A stretch of DNA of 43,019 bases from NCBI GenBank assembly GCA_964622715.1, contig CAZURR010000011.1, positions 1 through 43,019 of the forward strand. The letters run 5' to 3'. The position numbers and the translations under genes are program-made. The stretch comes from Hyphomicrobium_A sp964622715 (GTDB taxonomy: Bacteria > Pseudomonadota > Alphaproteobacteria > Rhizobiales > Hyphomicrobiaceae). Every line of letters begins with the position of its first letter. The stretch's first letter is position 1. The notes under the pieces are model-generated. The model made no database searches. It was given only the letters and a program-made list of their open reading frames with translations, and was not told where the DNA came from. Shown here piece by piece: positions 6,884 through 16,100 of the stretch.

Positions 6884-7936
6884 ATGGCCGCGACCCGCAC
6901 ACCTGCAAAATTCTATAGCCCCCTCGCCATTGGCGCGCCGGAACCGTACCGCACTCTGCCGGTGCGTATCGAACGCATGATCCACTTTGTGCCCCCGCAC
7001 AATGAGAAGATCCGTGGCAAAATCAAAAGCATTGCTGCGCAAGTGGACGTCGTGCTCGGCAATCTGGAAGACGCGATCCCGGCCGACCAAAAGGAAGCCG
7101 CACGCGAAGGCTTCATCGCGATGGCGCGTGAGACAGACTTTGGTGCGACGGGTTTATGGACACGAATTAATTGCCTCAACAGCCCATGGATGCTGGACGA
7201 CGTTATCGAGATTGTTGCCAACGTCGGTAACAAGCTCGACGTGATCATGCTGCCAAAGGTTGAAGGACCTTGGGACATTCATTACCTAGACCAGCTGCTG
7301 GCCCAGTTGGAAGCTCAGCACGGCGTCGAAAAACCAATCCTCATCCACGCCATTCTGGAGACGGCGGAAGGTGTCAATAACGTCGAGGCAATCGCTGGCG
7401 CCTCCCCGCGCATGCACGGTATGAGCTTAGGCCCGGCTGACTTGGCGGCGTCCCGCGGCATGAAGACTACCCGTGTCGGGGGTGGCCATCCTGATTATTC
7501 CGTGCTGGCCGACCCAACCGAGGATGATGCAAACCGCGAGCGTTTCCAGCAGGATCTGTGGCACTACACAGTCGGCAAGATGGTGGATGCCTGTCTCGCC
7601 TACGGACTTAAGCCGTTCTACGGTCCATTTGGCGACTTTTCTGACCCCGCCGCCTGCGAGGCGCAGTTCCGCAACGCTTTTTTGCAGGGTTGCCTCGGCG
7701 CCTGGTCACTTCACCCCAGCCAGATTGAAATTGCCAAACGCGTATTCTCGCCCGACGATAAGGAAGTCGCGTTCGCCAAGCGCATTCTCGAAGCCATGCC
7801 CGACGGCACCGGAGCGGTCATGATTGACGGGAAAATGCAGGACGACGCCACCTGGAAGCAGGCCAAGGTTATCGTCGATCTGGCCAAGCTCGTCGCCGCC
7901 AGAGATCCCCAACGCGCGGCTACTTATGGCCTGTAA
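6884..7936 (+). CDS. mcl: Malyl-CoA lyase, Chloroflexus-like long form (L-malyl-CoA / beta-methylmalyl-CoA / citramalyl-CoA lyase family)
   Basis: A 350-residue HpcH/HpaI-fold, Mg-dependent CoA-ester lyase. The family cleaves malyl-CoA to glyoxylate and acetyl-CoA, and can act on beta-methylmalyl-CoA and citramalyl-CoA. The start (ATG at 6884) follows an AGGAG site. The N terminus FYSPLAIGAPEPYR and the blocks GNLEDAIPADQKEAAREGF, MLPKVEGPWDIHYLDQ, SLGPADLAASRGMKTTRVGG, KPFYGPFGDFSD and AMPDGTGAVMIDGKMQDDAT match my recollection of the 348-residue Chloroflexus 3-hydroxypropionate-cycle enzyme much better than the roughly 320-residue Mcl of Rhodobacter or Methylobacterium. The presumed metal ligands Glu (ILETAEG) and Asp (GPADLAA) are present. 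Substrate range is inference. No other gene of the ethylmalonyl-CoA, serine or 3-hydroxypropionate routes is in the window. A scaffold gap starts 15 bases after the stop. Confidence 0.88.
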   Translation: MAATRTPAKFYSPLAIGAPEPYRTLPVRIERMIHFVPPHNEKIRGKIKSIAAQVDVVLGNLEDAIPADQKEAAREGFIAMARETDFGATGLWTRINCLNSPWMLDDVIEIVANVGNKLDVIMLPKVEGPWDIHYLDQLLAQLEAQHGVEKPILIHAILETAEGVNNVEAIAGASPRMHGMSLGPADLAASRGMKTTRVGGGHPDYSVLADPTEDDANRERFQQDLWHYTVGKMVDACLAYGLKPFYGPFGDFSDPAACEAQFRNAFLQGCLGAWSLHPSQIEIAKRVFSPDDKEVAFAKRILEAMPDGTGAVMIDGKMQDDATWKQAKVIVDLAKLVAARDPQRAATYGL

Positions 7937-7950
7937 CGCGGCACATCCGC

Positions 7951-8050
7951 NNNNNNNNNNNNNNNNNNNNNNNNNNNNNNNNNNNNNNNNNNNNNNNNNN
8001 NNNNNNNNNNNNNNNNNNNNNNNNNNNNNNNNNNNNNNNNNNNNNNNNNN
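7951..8050. other. Scaffold gap (100 N)
   Basis: Exactly 100 unknown bases between mcl and hspQ. Genes, promoters or a terminator may be hidden, so operon statements across this point are not safe. Confidence 0.98.
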
Positions 8051-8136
8051 ACGAGGCGTATTAATGCGTGAACCGAACTCGATATAGCGGATTGACACGG
8101 GCGGCCAGCTCCCATGGAATAGCTGGGAAAGTGGAG

Positions 8137-8490
8137 ATGGCGATTCCGATGGGCGGAACAGGTCAGGTCAGGCAGGCGAGGTTCGCGGTCGGACAGGTCG
8201 TGCGCCATCGCTTCTATCCGTTTCGCGGAGTGGTCTTCGATATCGATCCCGAGTTCGACAACACTGAGGAGTGGTGGCTGTCGATCCCAGTAGAGATCCG
8301 CCCGCACAAAGACCAACCCTACTATCACTTGCTCGCTGAGAACGCGGAGACAGAATACATCGCCTACGTGTCGGAGCAAAACTTGCTGCCCGACGAGACG
8401 GGACAGCCCTTGCGTCACCCGCAGGTCACTGAGCTGTTTATCGAAGACGAGCATGGCGGATACCGCGCACTCTATCTTCAATCGCACTGA
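8137..8490 (+). CDS. hspQ: Heat shock protein HspQ (hemimethylated-DNA-binding, YccV-like domain)
   Basis: A 117-residue protein of the HspQ/YccV-like family; in enterobacteria HspQ acts with Lon and ClpXP proteolysis and can bind hemimethylated DNA. The core is the YccV-like SH3-type fold: ARFAVGQVVRHRFYPFRGVVFDIDPEFDN, then WWLSIP, RPHKDQPYYHLLAEN and TEYIAYVSEQNLLPDE, all characteristic, and the length is near the usual 105-120. The ATG at 8137 is preceded by GGGAAAGTGGAG; an ATG at 8149 in the same frame, with GGAG at 8133-8136, is an alternative start that would be four residues shorter. The upstream region is cut by the gap, so heat-shock promoter elements cannot be examined. A bidirectional terminator follows. 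Confidence 0.9.
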   Translation: MAIPMGGTGQVRQARFAVGQVVRHRFYPFRGVVFDIDPEFDNTEEWWLSIPVEIRPHKDQPYYHLLAENAETEYIAYVSEQNLLPDETGQPLRHPQVTELFIEDEHGGYRALYLQSH

Positions 8491-8511
8491 CGCAAACGTT
8501 TCAACAATGAA

Positions 8512-8548
8512 AAAGCCGCCCGGCGCGATTGCCGAGCGGCTTTGTTTT
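8512..8548. terminator. Bidirectional intrinsic terminator between hspQ and the IalB-family gene
   Basis: AAAGCCGCCCGGC (8512-8524), loop GCGATT, GCCGAGCGGCTTT (8531-8543): a 13-bp stem with one mismatch. T-tracts occur in both directions (TTTGTTTTG on plus, TTTTTC on minus), fitting the two convergent genes. Confidence 0.88.
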
Positions 8549-8577
8549 GATCAAATCGCGAGAGTTGATGACGCAGC

Positions 8578-9411
8578 TTACTGCTTTTTCGCGGGCGCGT
8601 CCTTCACCGTCGCACCGGTGCCGGGTTGCGGCGGCAGGAGCTTCATCTCCTCTGCCTTCTTTTTCTCTATGGCCTCAATTTGCCGCTGGCGGATCTGGGC
8701 CATCATTTGGCCGCGCGCCTTAGCGTATTCCTTGTTATCGACTGGCTTGCCACTGTGCGCCTCGGAGAACCCTGCGAGGGGCACCGGGAAACCAACAGGC
8801 TTCGCCGCTGCGTTCATCGCGATCACCATGAGGCCACCACCGGTTTCCATCTGATCAAGAATCTCTTTCGTGGCGACTGTCTCAGCCGTGCAACCTGCCT
8901 GGTGACACAGTGAAAACCTCAGCTCGACGGGCTTTAAGGACTTCTCGTCGATCTTCTCGTTCTTGGCGGCCTTTGCCCACTGCTCCTTCGTGTAGACTGC
9001 GGCGCGAATGCCAGGCGGAATGGCCATGCCGAGTGGCACCATAATCATAAGGCTCTTCTTGTCCATGCCTTCGACCTCTCGAAGTGCAGCCGATACCAGG
9101 ACCGAGCCGGTGTTGCCGTCCAACCGTTCGTGGTGGGTGAGGCAAATATTCTTCTCTTCTTTGACGTCTTTTCCGTCCTTGCCTCTGTGGTTGAGCGTAG
9201 CCTTTTCGCAGAGCTTGACCCACGCGCTCTTCTGTTGCTGGTTCGTCGTTACCGATGCAGCGGGCGGAGCACCTTTTTGAGCTGCCGCCTTTTGTTGCGC
9301 CAACACCGGCGTTCCAACCAAGGTGGCCCCTAAACCCAAGGATGCACAAACAACAGCGATACGATGGCCGCACCGCCCAACGGCTGATGAGTGCGAAATT
9401 GAATATGCCAT
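8578..9411 (-). CDS. Invasion-associated locus B (IalB) family secreted protein
   Basis: A 277-residue periplasmic protein of the IalB family, named after a Bartonella factor linked to erythrocyte invasion but widespread in non-pathogenic Rhizobiales; biochemical role unknown. A signal peptide ends near VGTPVLAQQ (residues about 35-40). The IalB core shows WVKLCEK, the two conserved Cys contexts (NICLTHHE and FSLCHQAGCTAE, predicted disulfides), and LMIMVPLGMAIPPGIRA followed by VYTKEQW, the strongest family signature. Beyond the core a roughly 40-residue Lys/Glu/Gln-rich and Pro-ending tail extends the protein. ATG at 9411 is taken as the start; a TTG four codons upstream sits directly against AAAGAGG and is less likely. 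Transcription ends at the shared terminator at 8512-8548. Confidence 0.87.
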   Translation of the reverse strand: MAYSISHSSAVGRCGHRIAVVCASLGLGATLVGTPVLAQQKAAAQKGAPPAASVTTNQQQKSAWVKLCEKATLNHRGKDGKDVKEEKNICLTHHERLDGNTGSVLVSAALREVEGMDKKSLMIMVPLGMAIPPGIRAAVYTKEQWAKAAKNEKIDEKSLKPVELRFSLCHQAGCTAETVATKEILDQMETGGGLMVIAMNAAAKPVGFPVPLAGFSEAHSGKPVDNKEYAKARGQMMAQIRQRQIEAIEKKKAEEMKLLPPQPGTGATVKDAPAKKQ

Positions 9412-9494
9412 GGAATAGATCAACCTCTTTCAAAGAGCCGGCCCAGCCGACTCGACCCCTCGTCTGGCGCGCGTGAACGGCACCCCTATCAAGA

Positions 9495-9540
9495 CGCCCA
9501 TGGGCGCCTATCGAAGGCGCACTAAGGCCGCGATTGCGGC
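9495..9540. promoter_or_regulatory. Cluster of dyad-symmetric sites in a gene-free divergent region
   Basis: The 345-base stretch 9412-9756 holds no convincing gene. In it, three symmetric elements lie within 46 bases: the perfect 12-base palindrome CGCCCATGGGCG (9495-9506), GCGCC-N7-GGCGC (9504-9520) and GCCGC-GATT-GCGGC (9527-9540). They sit 84 bases or more upstream of the IalB-type start and over 200 bases upstream of the YejA-like gene. They could be operator sites; no known consensus is recognised. Confidence 0.35.
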
Positions 9541-9756
9541 AATCCCGTGGCCAATGGAATGAACGTCCTTGAATCCCCAAATTCATTAGGCACAAACGTG
9601 TTATTAGCACCACTTTGGCCAAGTTTGACGGCCTCCCGCAGCGACTGGGGGAAGCCGCCCGCAGATGTGATAGCGACTGTACGAAGTGCGGCTTTGCAGG
9701 GGCGCGAGCTGGCCTACGTGCAGATACACCGTCCGGCAAGAAAGGCTCTATTCTGA

Positions 9757-11556
9757 ATGAAACGCGCTCTGATGGTGGCCTTGCCGGCACTCCTGGCACT
9801 CACGGCGAGCGTGTGGCCATCGCATGCCAAGCCGGCCAATGGCATTTCCATGCACGGCTCGCCCAAGCAGCCGGCCAATTTCACGCACTATTCATACGTC
9901 AATCCGAATGCGCCCAAAGGTGGGCGGGTTGTGCTCAACACCTATGGCTCGTTCGATAGCCTCAACCCACTGATCATCAAAGGCGAGCCGGTCGCCGGCA
10001 TTCGCGAGTACGTCTATGAAAGCCTGATGTCGCGCGGTCTCGACGAGCCGTTCACGCTTTATGGCCTCGTGGCGGAAAGCGTCGAGGTCCCCGACGATCG
10101 CAGCTCGATCACATTTAACATCAATCCCAAGGCACGGTTTTCAGACGGCGAGCCAGTCACGGCGGACGACGTGCTGTTCACATGGGAGCTCTTGAAGGAA
10201 AAGGGCAGACCAAACCATCGCACATATTACAGCAAGGTCGCCAAAGCAGAGCGGCTGTCGGACCACGCGGTGCGCTTCACGTTCGATGCTACGGGCGATC
10301 GGGAAATTCCACTGATCCTCGGCCTGATGCCGGTGCTGCCACGCCACGCAATCGATGCGGAGACGTTCGAGGCCACAACCTTGAAGCCACCGGTGGGGTC
10401 AGGTCCCTATCGCGTCGCCAAGGTCGATTCGGGACGTTCCATCACATATCGGCGCAATCCCGACTATTGGGGCAAGGATCTCCCTGTGAATCGCGGTCGC
10501 TTCAATTTCGATGAGATTCGCTTCGACTACTTCCGTGAAGGCTCGGTGATGTTTGAGGCCTTCAAGACCGGACAGCTCAACGTGTGGCCCGAGGAGGACC
10601 CGCGCCGTTGGGCCAATGGTTATGACTTCTCCGCTGTGCTGGATGGCCGCGTCGTGAAGCGCACGTTTGATATCGGCCTACCTGCTGGCATGACGGCGCT
10701 GGTCTTCAACACACGCCGCGATGTGTTTGCCGAACCGCGCGTGCGCCAGGCACTCATTCTTTTGTTCGACTTCGAGTGGATCAACCGCACGCTTTATGCA
10801 GGACTGTTCAAACGGACGCAGAGCTACTTTGAGCGCTCCGGCCTTTCCTCAGCTGGCAAGGCGGCCGATGCCTACGAGCGTGCTCTGCTCGCGCCCTACG
10901 CTGATGACGTAAAGCCCCAGATCATGCAGGGAACCTACCAGTTCCCGCAGAGCAGCGGCAGCGGACAAAATCGCAAGAACCAAAGTAAGGCCTTCAAGCT
11001 GCTCAAGGAGGCCGGCTACGAATTGAAGGCCGGCAAATTGATCAACAAGAAGACGGGCCGTCAGCTCGAGTTCGAGATCCTGGCCGCCTCCACAGCGCAA
11101 GAAGGCCTGTTGTTGAGTTTTGCGCGCGACGTGGAGAGACTCGGCATCAACGTGAAACTACGCGTCGTCGACAGCGCGCAGTATCAGTCACGGCTCACGA
11201 ACTACGACTATGACATGATCCAGAGCACTTGGTCGTCCTCCCTATCACCGGGAAACGAGCAGCTATTCCGATGGTCGGCGAAGGCTGCGAATATGCCTGG
11301 CACCTATAACTTTGCCGGTGTAAAGAATCCAGCTGCCGACGCCATGATCCAAGCTCTGCTCGAAGCAACGACCGAGGAAGAGTTCATCTCCTCCGTGCGC
11401 GCGCTTGATCGCGTGCTCCTGTCGGGCGATTACGTGATCCCGCTATTCCACATCCCCAAGCAGTGGCTCGCCCATTGGACGAACCTGAAGTATCCAGAAA
11501 AAACGCCGCTCTTCGGCTACAACCTCGACAGCTGGTGGTCGACGGAGAGCCGATGA
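9757..11556 (+). CDS. YejA-like extracellular peptide-binding protein (ABC transporter, family 5)
   Basis: A 599-residue periplasmic solute-binding protein of the SBP_bac_5 family, closest in pattern to YejA, the binding component for oligopeptide/microcin C uptake. The signal peptide (MKRALMVALPALLALTAS..., cleavage near SHAKP) is clear. YejA-specific blocks are HYSYVNPNAPKGG at the mature N terminus, FDSLNPLIIKGEP, YESLMSRGLDEP, FSDGEPVTADDVLFT, PPVGSGPYRVAKV, LRQALxxxFDFEWxNR-like LILLFDFEWINRTLY, and IQSTWSSSLSPGNEQ near the end. Length agrees with YejA (about 600). The cognate permease and ATPase genes (yejB, yejE, yejF) are not next to it, so it is an orphan that either uses a transporter elsewhere or serves as a sensor. 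The acyl-CoA ligase begins 19 bases after its stop codon. Confidence 0.9.
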   Translation: MKRALMVALPALLALTASVWPSHAKPANGISMHGSPKQPANFTHYSYVNPNAPKGGRVVLNTYGSFDSLNPLIIKGEPVAGIREYVYESLMSRGLDEPFTLYGLVAESVEVPDDRSSITFNINPKARFSDGEPVTADDVLFTWELLKEKGRPNHRTYYSKVAKAERLSDHAVRFTFDATGDREIPLILGLMPVLPRHAIDAETFEATTLKPPVGSGPYRVAKVDSGRSITYRRNPDYWGKDLPVNRGRFNFDEIRFDYFREGSVMFEAFKTGQLNVWPEEDPRRWANGYDFSAVLDGRVVKRTFDIGLPAGMTALVFNTRRDVFAEPRVRQALILLFDFEWINRTLYAGLFKRTQSYFERSGLSSAGKAADAYERALLAPYADDVKPQIMQGTYQFPQSSGSGQNRKNQSKAFKLLKEAGYELKAGKLINKKTGRQLEFEILAASTAQEGLLLSFARDVERLGINVKLRVVDSAQYQSRLTNYDYDMIQSTWSSSLSPGNEQLFRWSAKAANMPGTYNFAGVKNPAADAMIQALLEATTEEEFISSVRALDRVLLSGDYVIPLFHIPKQWLAHWTNLKYPEKTPLFGYNLDSWWSTESR

Positions 11557-11575
11557 CACGTCGCCTTCTCAACAC

Positions 11576-13138
11576 ATGACATCTAGCACCACTAAAGAAG
11601 CACCGCCGGACCGCTTCAACATGGCGGCCTACTGCATTGGACGTGCGGCGGCGACGCGGCCTGGTGCACAAGCCCTTGTAGTGGTGCACGACGCAACTGC
11701 GACAGCCCCGGCCGAGGTCTGGACCTTCGCGCAGCTCCAAGAGGCGGTGTTGCGAATTGCTGGCGGGCTCAAGGCCTCAGGCCTCGCGCCCGGAGCACGC
11801 ATTCTCATTCGACTGGAAAACACGAGCGCCTACGCGCTGCTGTTCTTTGGTGCGATCGCGGGCGGGTTCGTGCCTTTCCCAACTTCGGCGCAACTCACTG
11901 AGCACGAGGTGTTGTTTCTACTTAACGACAGCGACGCTGAGGCCATCGCCATTGGCGACACCTTAAGCCTCAGCACGCTACCCGGCGGGTTGCAGGTCTT
12001 CACGGCTGGTGACATCGGCCAAATGATCATGAAGGGCGAACGCCAAACGTGGGCCGACACGGCAGCGAATGACCCCGCCTTCCTGATCTACACGTCGGGA
12101 ACGACGGACGCGCCCAAGGGCGTGCTGCACGCCCAGCGTTCCGCCTTCGGCCGGCGACCGATGTACCAGGGTTGGTATGGCATCGTGCCGGAAGATCGCA
12201 TGCTGCACGCTGGCGCCTTCAACTGGACGTATACGCTGGGCACGGGGCTCACCGACCCGTGGTCCAATGGTGCCACGGCCACCATCTACACAGGCGAGAA
12301 AGACCCCGCCCTGTGGCCACTGCTGATTGCGCAAACGGGCGCGACGCTCTTCGCGGCGGTGCCGGGGCTCTACCGGCAGATTCTCAAATACGCCAAGCCC
12401 ACGCGCACCGATCTCGGCGTGCTTCGTCACGGTCTTGTCGCGGGCGAGACGCCGCCACCGGGACTGTTCGAGGAATGGACGGCTGAGACAGGAACAGAAC
12501 TCTACGAGGCACTCGGCATGAGCGAGATCTCTACTTATGTGTCCTCTAGTCCCAGCGTGCCACGCAAAGCGGGAGCTATCGGCAAGCCGCAAGCCGGGCG
12601 CCGCGTCGCGATTCTGCCGCTCGAAGAGGGAACGGAGCCGCTAGGCTCCGGCAAAGAAGGCCTCCTAGCCGTGCACCGATCCGATCCTGGGCTTATGCTC
12701 GGCTATTGGAATCGCCCGGAGGAAGAGGCCCAAATGTTTCGCGGCGAATGGTTCATTGGCGGTGATCTCGCGGTGATCGATGAGACAGGTTACGTCACGC
12801 ACCTCGGCCGCGCCAACGACCTGATGAACGCACTCGGCTACCGCGTCTCGCCGCTTGAGGTGGAGGCCGTGCTTGCCGATCACCCGCACGTCGCAGAAGC
12901 CGGCTGTGCGGAAGTTATTGTGCGCGACGGCGTTAGTGTCATTGCAGCATTCATCGTCCCAGTGGCCGGTGTGAACCCTGATGCCGCCGGCATTCTGCGC
13001 TTCACTGCCGAGAAACTGGCTCCCTATAAACGCCCGCGCGAAATTGTTGTCGTGGATACGCTGCCGCGCACCGCAAACGGAAAGTTGATGCGCTCCCTCC
13101 TGAAACAGCCAGGTGAATCAAACACGGCGAAAACCTAG
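11576..13138 (+). CDS. AMP-forming acyl-CoA ligase (benzoate-CoA ligase-like)
   Basis: A 520-residue ANL-superfamily enzyme that activates a carboxylic acid to acyl-AMP and then to acyl-CoA. The P-loop-like motif YTSGTTDAPKG is at residues 172-182, GMSE (A5) near 316, the hinge region GGDLAVIDETGYVTHLGR with downstream GYRVSPLEVE (A7-A8), and the catalytic C-terminal lysine in PRTANGKLMR at K503. Architecture and the AFNWTYTLGTG region recall benzoate- and short-chain acyl-CoA ligases, but substrate cannot be assigned. It starts at ATG 11576, 19 bases after the YejA-like gene on the same strand, so the two are probably cotranscribed; a functional link is not obvious. It ends four bases before the convergent mfd stop codon. 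Confidence 0.9.
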   Translation: MTSSTTKEAPPDRFNMAAYCIGRAAATRPGAQALVVVHDATATAPAEVWTFAQLQEAVLRIAGGLKASGLAPGARILIRLENTSAYALLFFGAIAGGFVPFPTSAQLTEHEVLFLLNDSDAEAIAIGDTLSLSTLPGGLQVFTAGDIGQMIMKGERQTWADTAANDPAFLIYTSGTTDAPKGVLHAQRSAFGRRPMYQGWYGIVPEDRMLHAGAFNWTYTLGTGLTDPWSNGATATIYTGEKDPALWPLLIAQTGATLFAAVPGLYRQILKYAKPTRTDLGVLRHGLVAGETPPPGLFEEWTAETGTELYEALGMSEISTYVSSSPSVPRKAGAIGKPQAGRRVAILPLEEGTEPLGSGKEGLLAVHRSDPGLMLGYWNRPEEEAQMFRGEWFIGGDLAVIDETGYVTHLGRANDLMNALGYRVSPLEVEAVLADHPHVAEAGCAEVIVRDGVSVIAAFIVPVAGVNPDAAGILRFTAEKLAPYKRPREIVVVDTLPRTANGKLMRSLLKQPGESNTAKT

Positions 13139-13142
13139 TGCG

Positions 13143-16100
13143 TCACGCCGCCTTGCGCGCTTCAGCAGCAATACCGACGAGCTTGGTGATGAGTGCGCGC
13201 ACACCTTTAAGACGCTCCTCGGGCAAATCCCACTCGCCCTTGAAGACCACCCTCTGATCAGGCTGCACCTTGGCGCGCCCACGCGAGGACTGTACCAGCG
13301 TTACAAGGCCTTCTGGATTGGCAAATTCGTTTTTGTGGAAGCCAATGACAGCACCCTTCGGTCCGGCATCCACTTGCGCAATACCGGCTTGGCGGCACAG
13401 CCCCTTGATCTCCATCACGTCGAGCAAATGCCCAACCTCCTCAGGCAGCTCCCCAAACCGATCGACGAGCTCAGCGGCGAAGGCGTCGAGATCGGCGCGC
13501 GTCTCAAGGGTCGACAGGCGCCGGTAAAGGCCGAGTCTGAGTTGTAGGTCCGCGACGTAGGCCTCTGGGATTAGAACCGCGGTCCCAAGCGAGATAGTGG
13601 GGCTCCATTGCTCCGCATCGGCGTCTGCCTCACCGCCCTTCATCGAGGCGACGGCCTCTTCCAGCATTGACTGGTAAAGCTCAAAGCCAACCTCGCGGAT
13701 ATGGCCCGACTGCTCCTCACCCAAAAGATTGCCGGCGCCGCGAATATCGAGATCGTGCGAAGCAAGCGAGAACCCGGCGCCGAGCGCATCGAGCGACTGC
13801 AGCACCTTGAGGCGCTTCTCGGCGGCTTCTGTTAAGCGCTGTCCGAGCGGGATCGTGAAGTAGGCGTAGGCCCGCATCTTGGAGCGGCCGACGCGACCGC
13901 GCAACTGATAGAGCTGCGCCAAGCCGAACATGTCGGCGCGATGCACGATCAATGTGTTGGCGTTAGGCAGGTCCAGACCAGACTCCACGATGGCCGTCGA
14001 CAAAAGGACATCATAGCGCCCGTCGTAGAAGGCCGTCATGACATCCTCCAGCTCACCAGCAGGCATTTGGCCCGTAGCGCGCGCGAAGCTGAGTTCAGGC
14101 ACGGCTTCGCGCAGAAACTCGGCCACCTCGTCTAGGTCGGAGATGCGCGGCGCAACGTAGAACGACTGGCCACCGCGATAGCGTTCCCGGCGCAACGCTT
14201 CGCGCACGATCACTGGATCGAAGGGCGAAATGTAGGTTCTGACTGCCAGCCGATCGACCGGTGGCGTGGTGATCAGCGACAGCTCTCGCACGCCCGACAA
14301 GGCGAGTTGCAGCGTGCGCGGGATGGGCGTTGCCGATAGCGTGAGGACGTGAACATCTTCCCTGAGACGCTTGATGCGCTCCTTATGGGTAACGCCAAAA
14401 TGCTGCTCTTCGTCGATGATCAACAGCCCAAGCCGCCCGAAAGCAACTGTCTTACCAAGCAGCGCGTGCGTGCCAATGATGATGTCTGTCTTGCCGCTTT
14501 TGAGATCCTCCTTCGCCTGCGCCAACCCCTTAGCGCCGACCAGGCGTGAGGCTTGCGCGATCTTGATGGGCAAACCCTGAAAGCGATCTGTGAACGTCCT
14601 GTAGTGCTGGCGAGCGAGCAGCGTCGTCGGCACCACGACGGCGACTTGGAACCCGTTCATGGCGGCAACGAGTGCCGCGCGCAGAGCGACTTCCGTCTTG
14701 CCGAAGCCAACATCGCCGCACACCAGACGATCCATGGGGCGCCCCGAGTTGAGATCGCTCAGCACGGCCTCGATAGAGGTACCCTGATCCTCCGTCTCCT
14801 CGTAGGGAAAGCGGGCAACGAACTCGTCGTAGGCACCTTCCGGAGCGGCCATTGCGGGCGCTTCCTTGAGCTGACGCAGCGCCGCAATTTTGATCAGTTC
14901 GGAGGCAATCTCGCGCAGGCGCTTCTTGAGGCGCGACTTGCGCGATTGCCATGCGACGCCGCCAAGCCGGTCGAGCTGCGCACCCGCCTCATCCGCTCCA
15001 AAGCGCGACAGAAGCTCGATATTCTCAACAGGAAGGAACAGCTTGTCACCGCCGTCATAGTGCAACTCGAGACAATCGTGCGGAGCATCAAGCACGGTGA
15101 TGGTCTGCAGCCCTGAGAATCGCCCAATGCCGTGATCGGCGTGCACGACGAGATCGCCAATCGAGAGGCTCGTTGCCTCAGTGAGCACGTCGACAGCACT
15201 ACGCGCCTTGCGTCGCGGCCGCACAAGGCGATCGCCCAGAATATCCTGCTCACCGATGACCGCGATCTCGGGCGTCTCGAAGCCCTGCTCCAGCCCGAGA
15301 ACGGCGAGTGCCGTTGACGAACCGGGCAGCGCCAGCGCTTTGGCGTAGCTGTCCACCTTGTGTGCGTCGCTAAGCCCATGGTCGGCCAAAAGCGAGCCCA
15401 GCCGTTCGCGGGCACCGGCGGTCCAAGAGGCAATGATCACGCGCTTGTTCTCTTGCTGGATCTTGCGCACGTGAGCGGCAACCGCATCGAACACGTTGAC
15501 ATCGCCCTGCTGGCGCTCTGCCGCGAAGGTGCGCCCGCCCCGGCCGCGCCAAGAGCGCACGTTTGACGCTTCGGCTTCCTCGAACGGCGTCAGGCGGTAG
15601 ACGGGATGGGTCTTGAGGGCTTCGCCCCAGGCCGGCCCATCGAGATACATGCGTTCGGGCGGAGTTGGCTTGTATGGAGGTGCGCTGAACGTGTGCTCCT
15701 CAAGCGATTCCAGGCGGGCATCGTAATGCTCGGCGATTTGCTCGAAGCGACGCTCGACAGCCTCGTCGGCCAGATGATCGAAACTCACGGAAACGTCTGG
15801 GAGATAATCGAACAGCGTCTCCAGGTGATCGTGGAATAAAGGCAGCCAGTGCTCTTGACCGGGGTAGCGCTGACCGGCACTGACGGCCTCATAAAGTGGG
15901 TCGTCACCCGTAGCGCCGCCGAACAACTCGACATAGCGGCTGCGAAAAAGCTTCTCGGCCTCCTCGCCGAACGCCAGCTCGCTGATGGGCATTAGTGCGA
16001 GCTTTCGCACCGTCTTGGTCGTGCGCTGGGTTTGCACCTCAAAGGCCTTGATCGTCTCTAGCGTGTCGCCAAAGAAGTCGAGGCGAACGGGGCTTAATCG

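Noticed and set aside
8545..8552. TTGATCAA as an FNR-type site
   Set aside because: An FNR box needs TTGAT-N4-ATCAA; here the half-sites overlap, and it lies in a terminator tail.
8882..9799. Minus-strand open frame of 305 codons overlapping the IalB-type gene
   Set aside because: Wrong frame of the IalB-type gene, which has a signal peptide, Cys motifs and a shared terminator.
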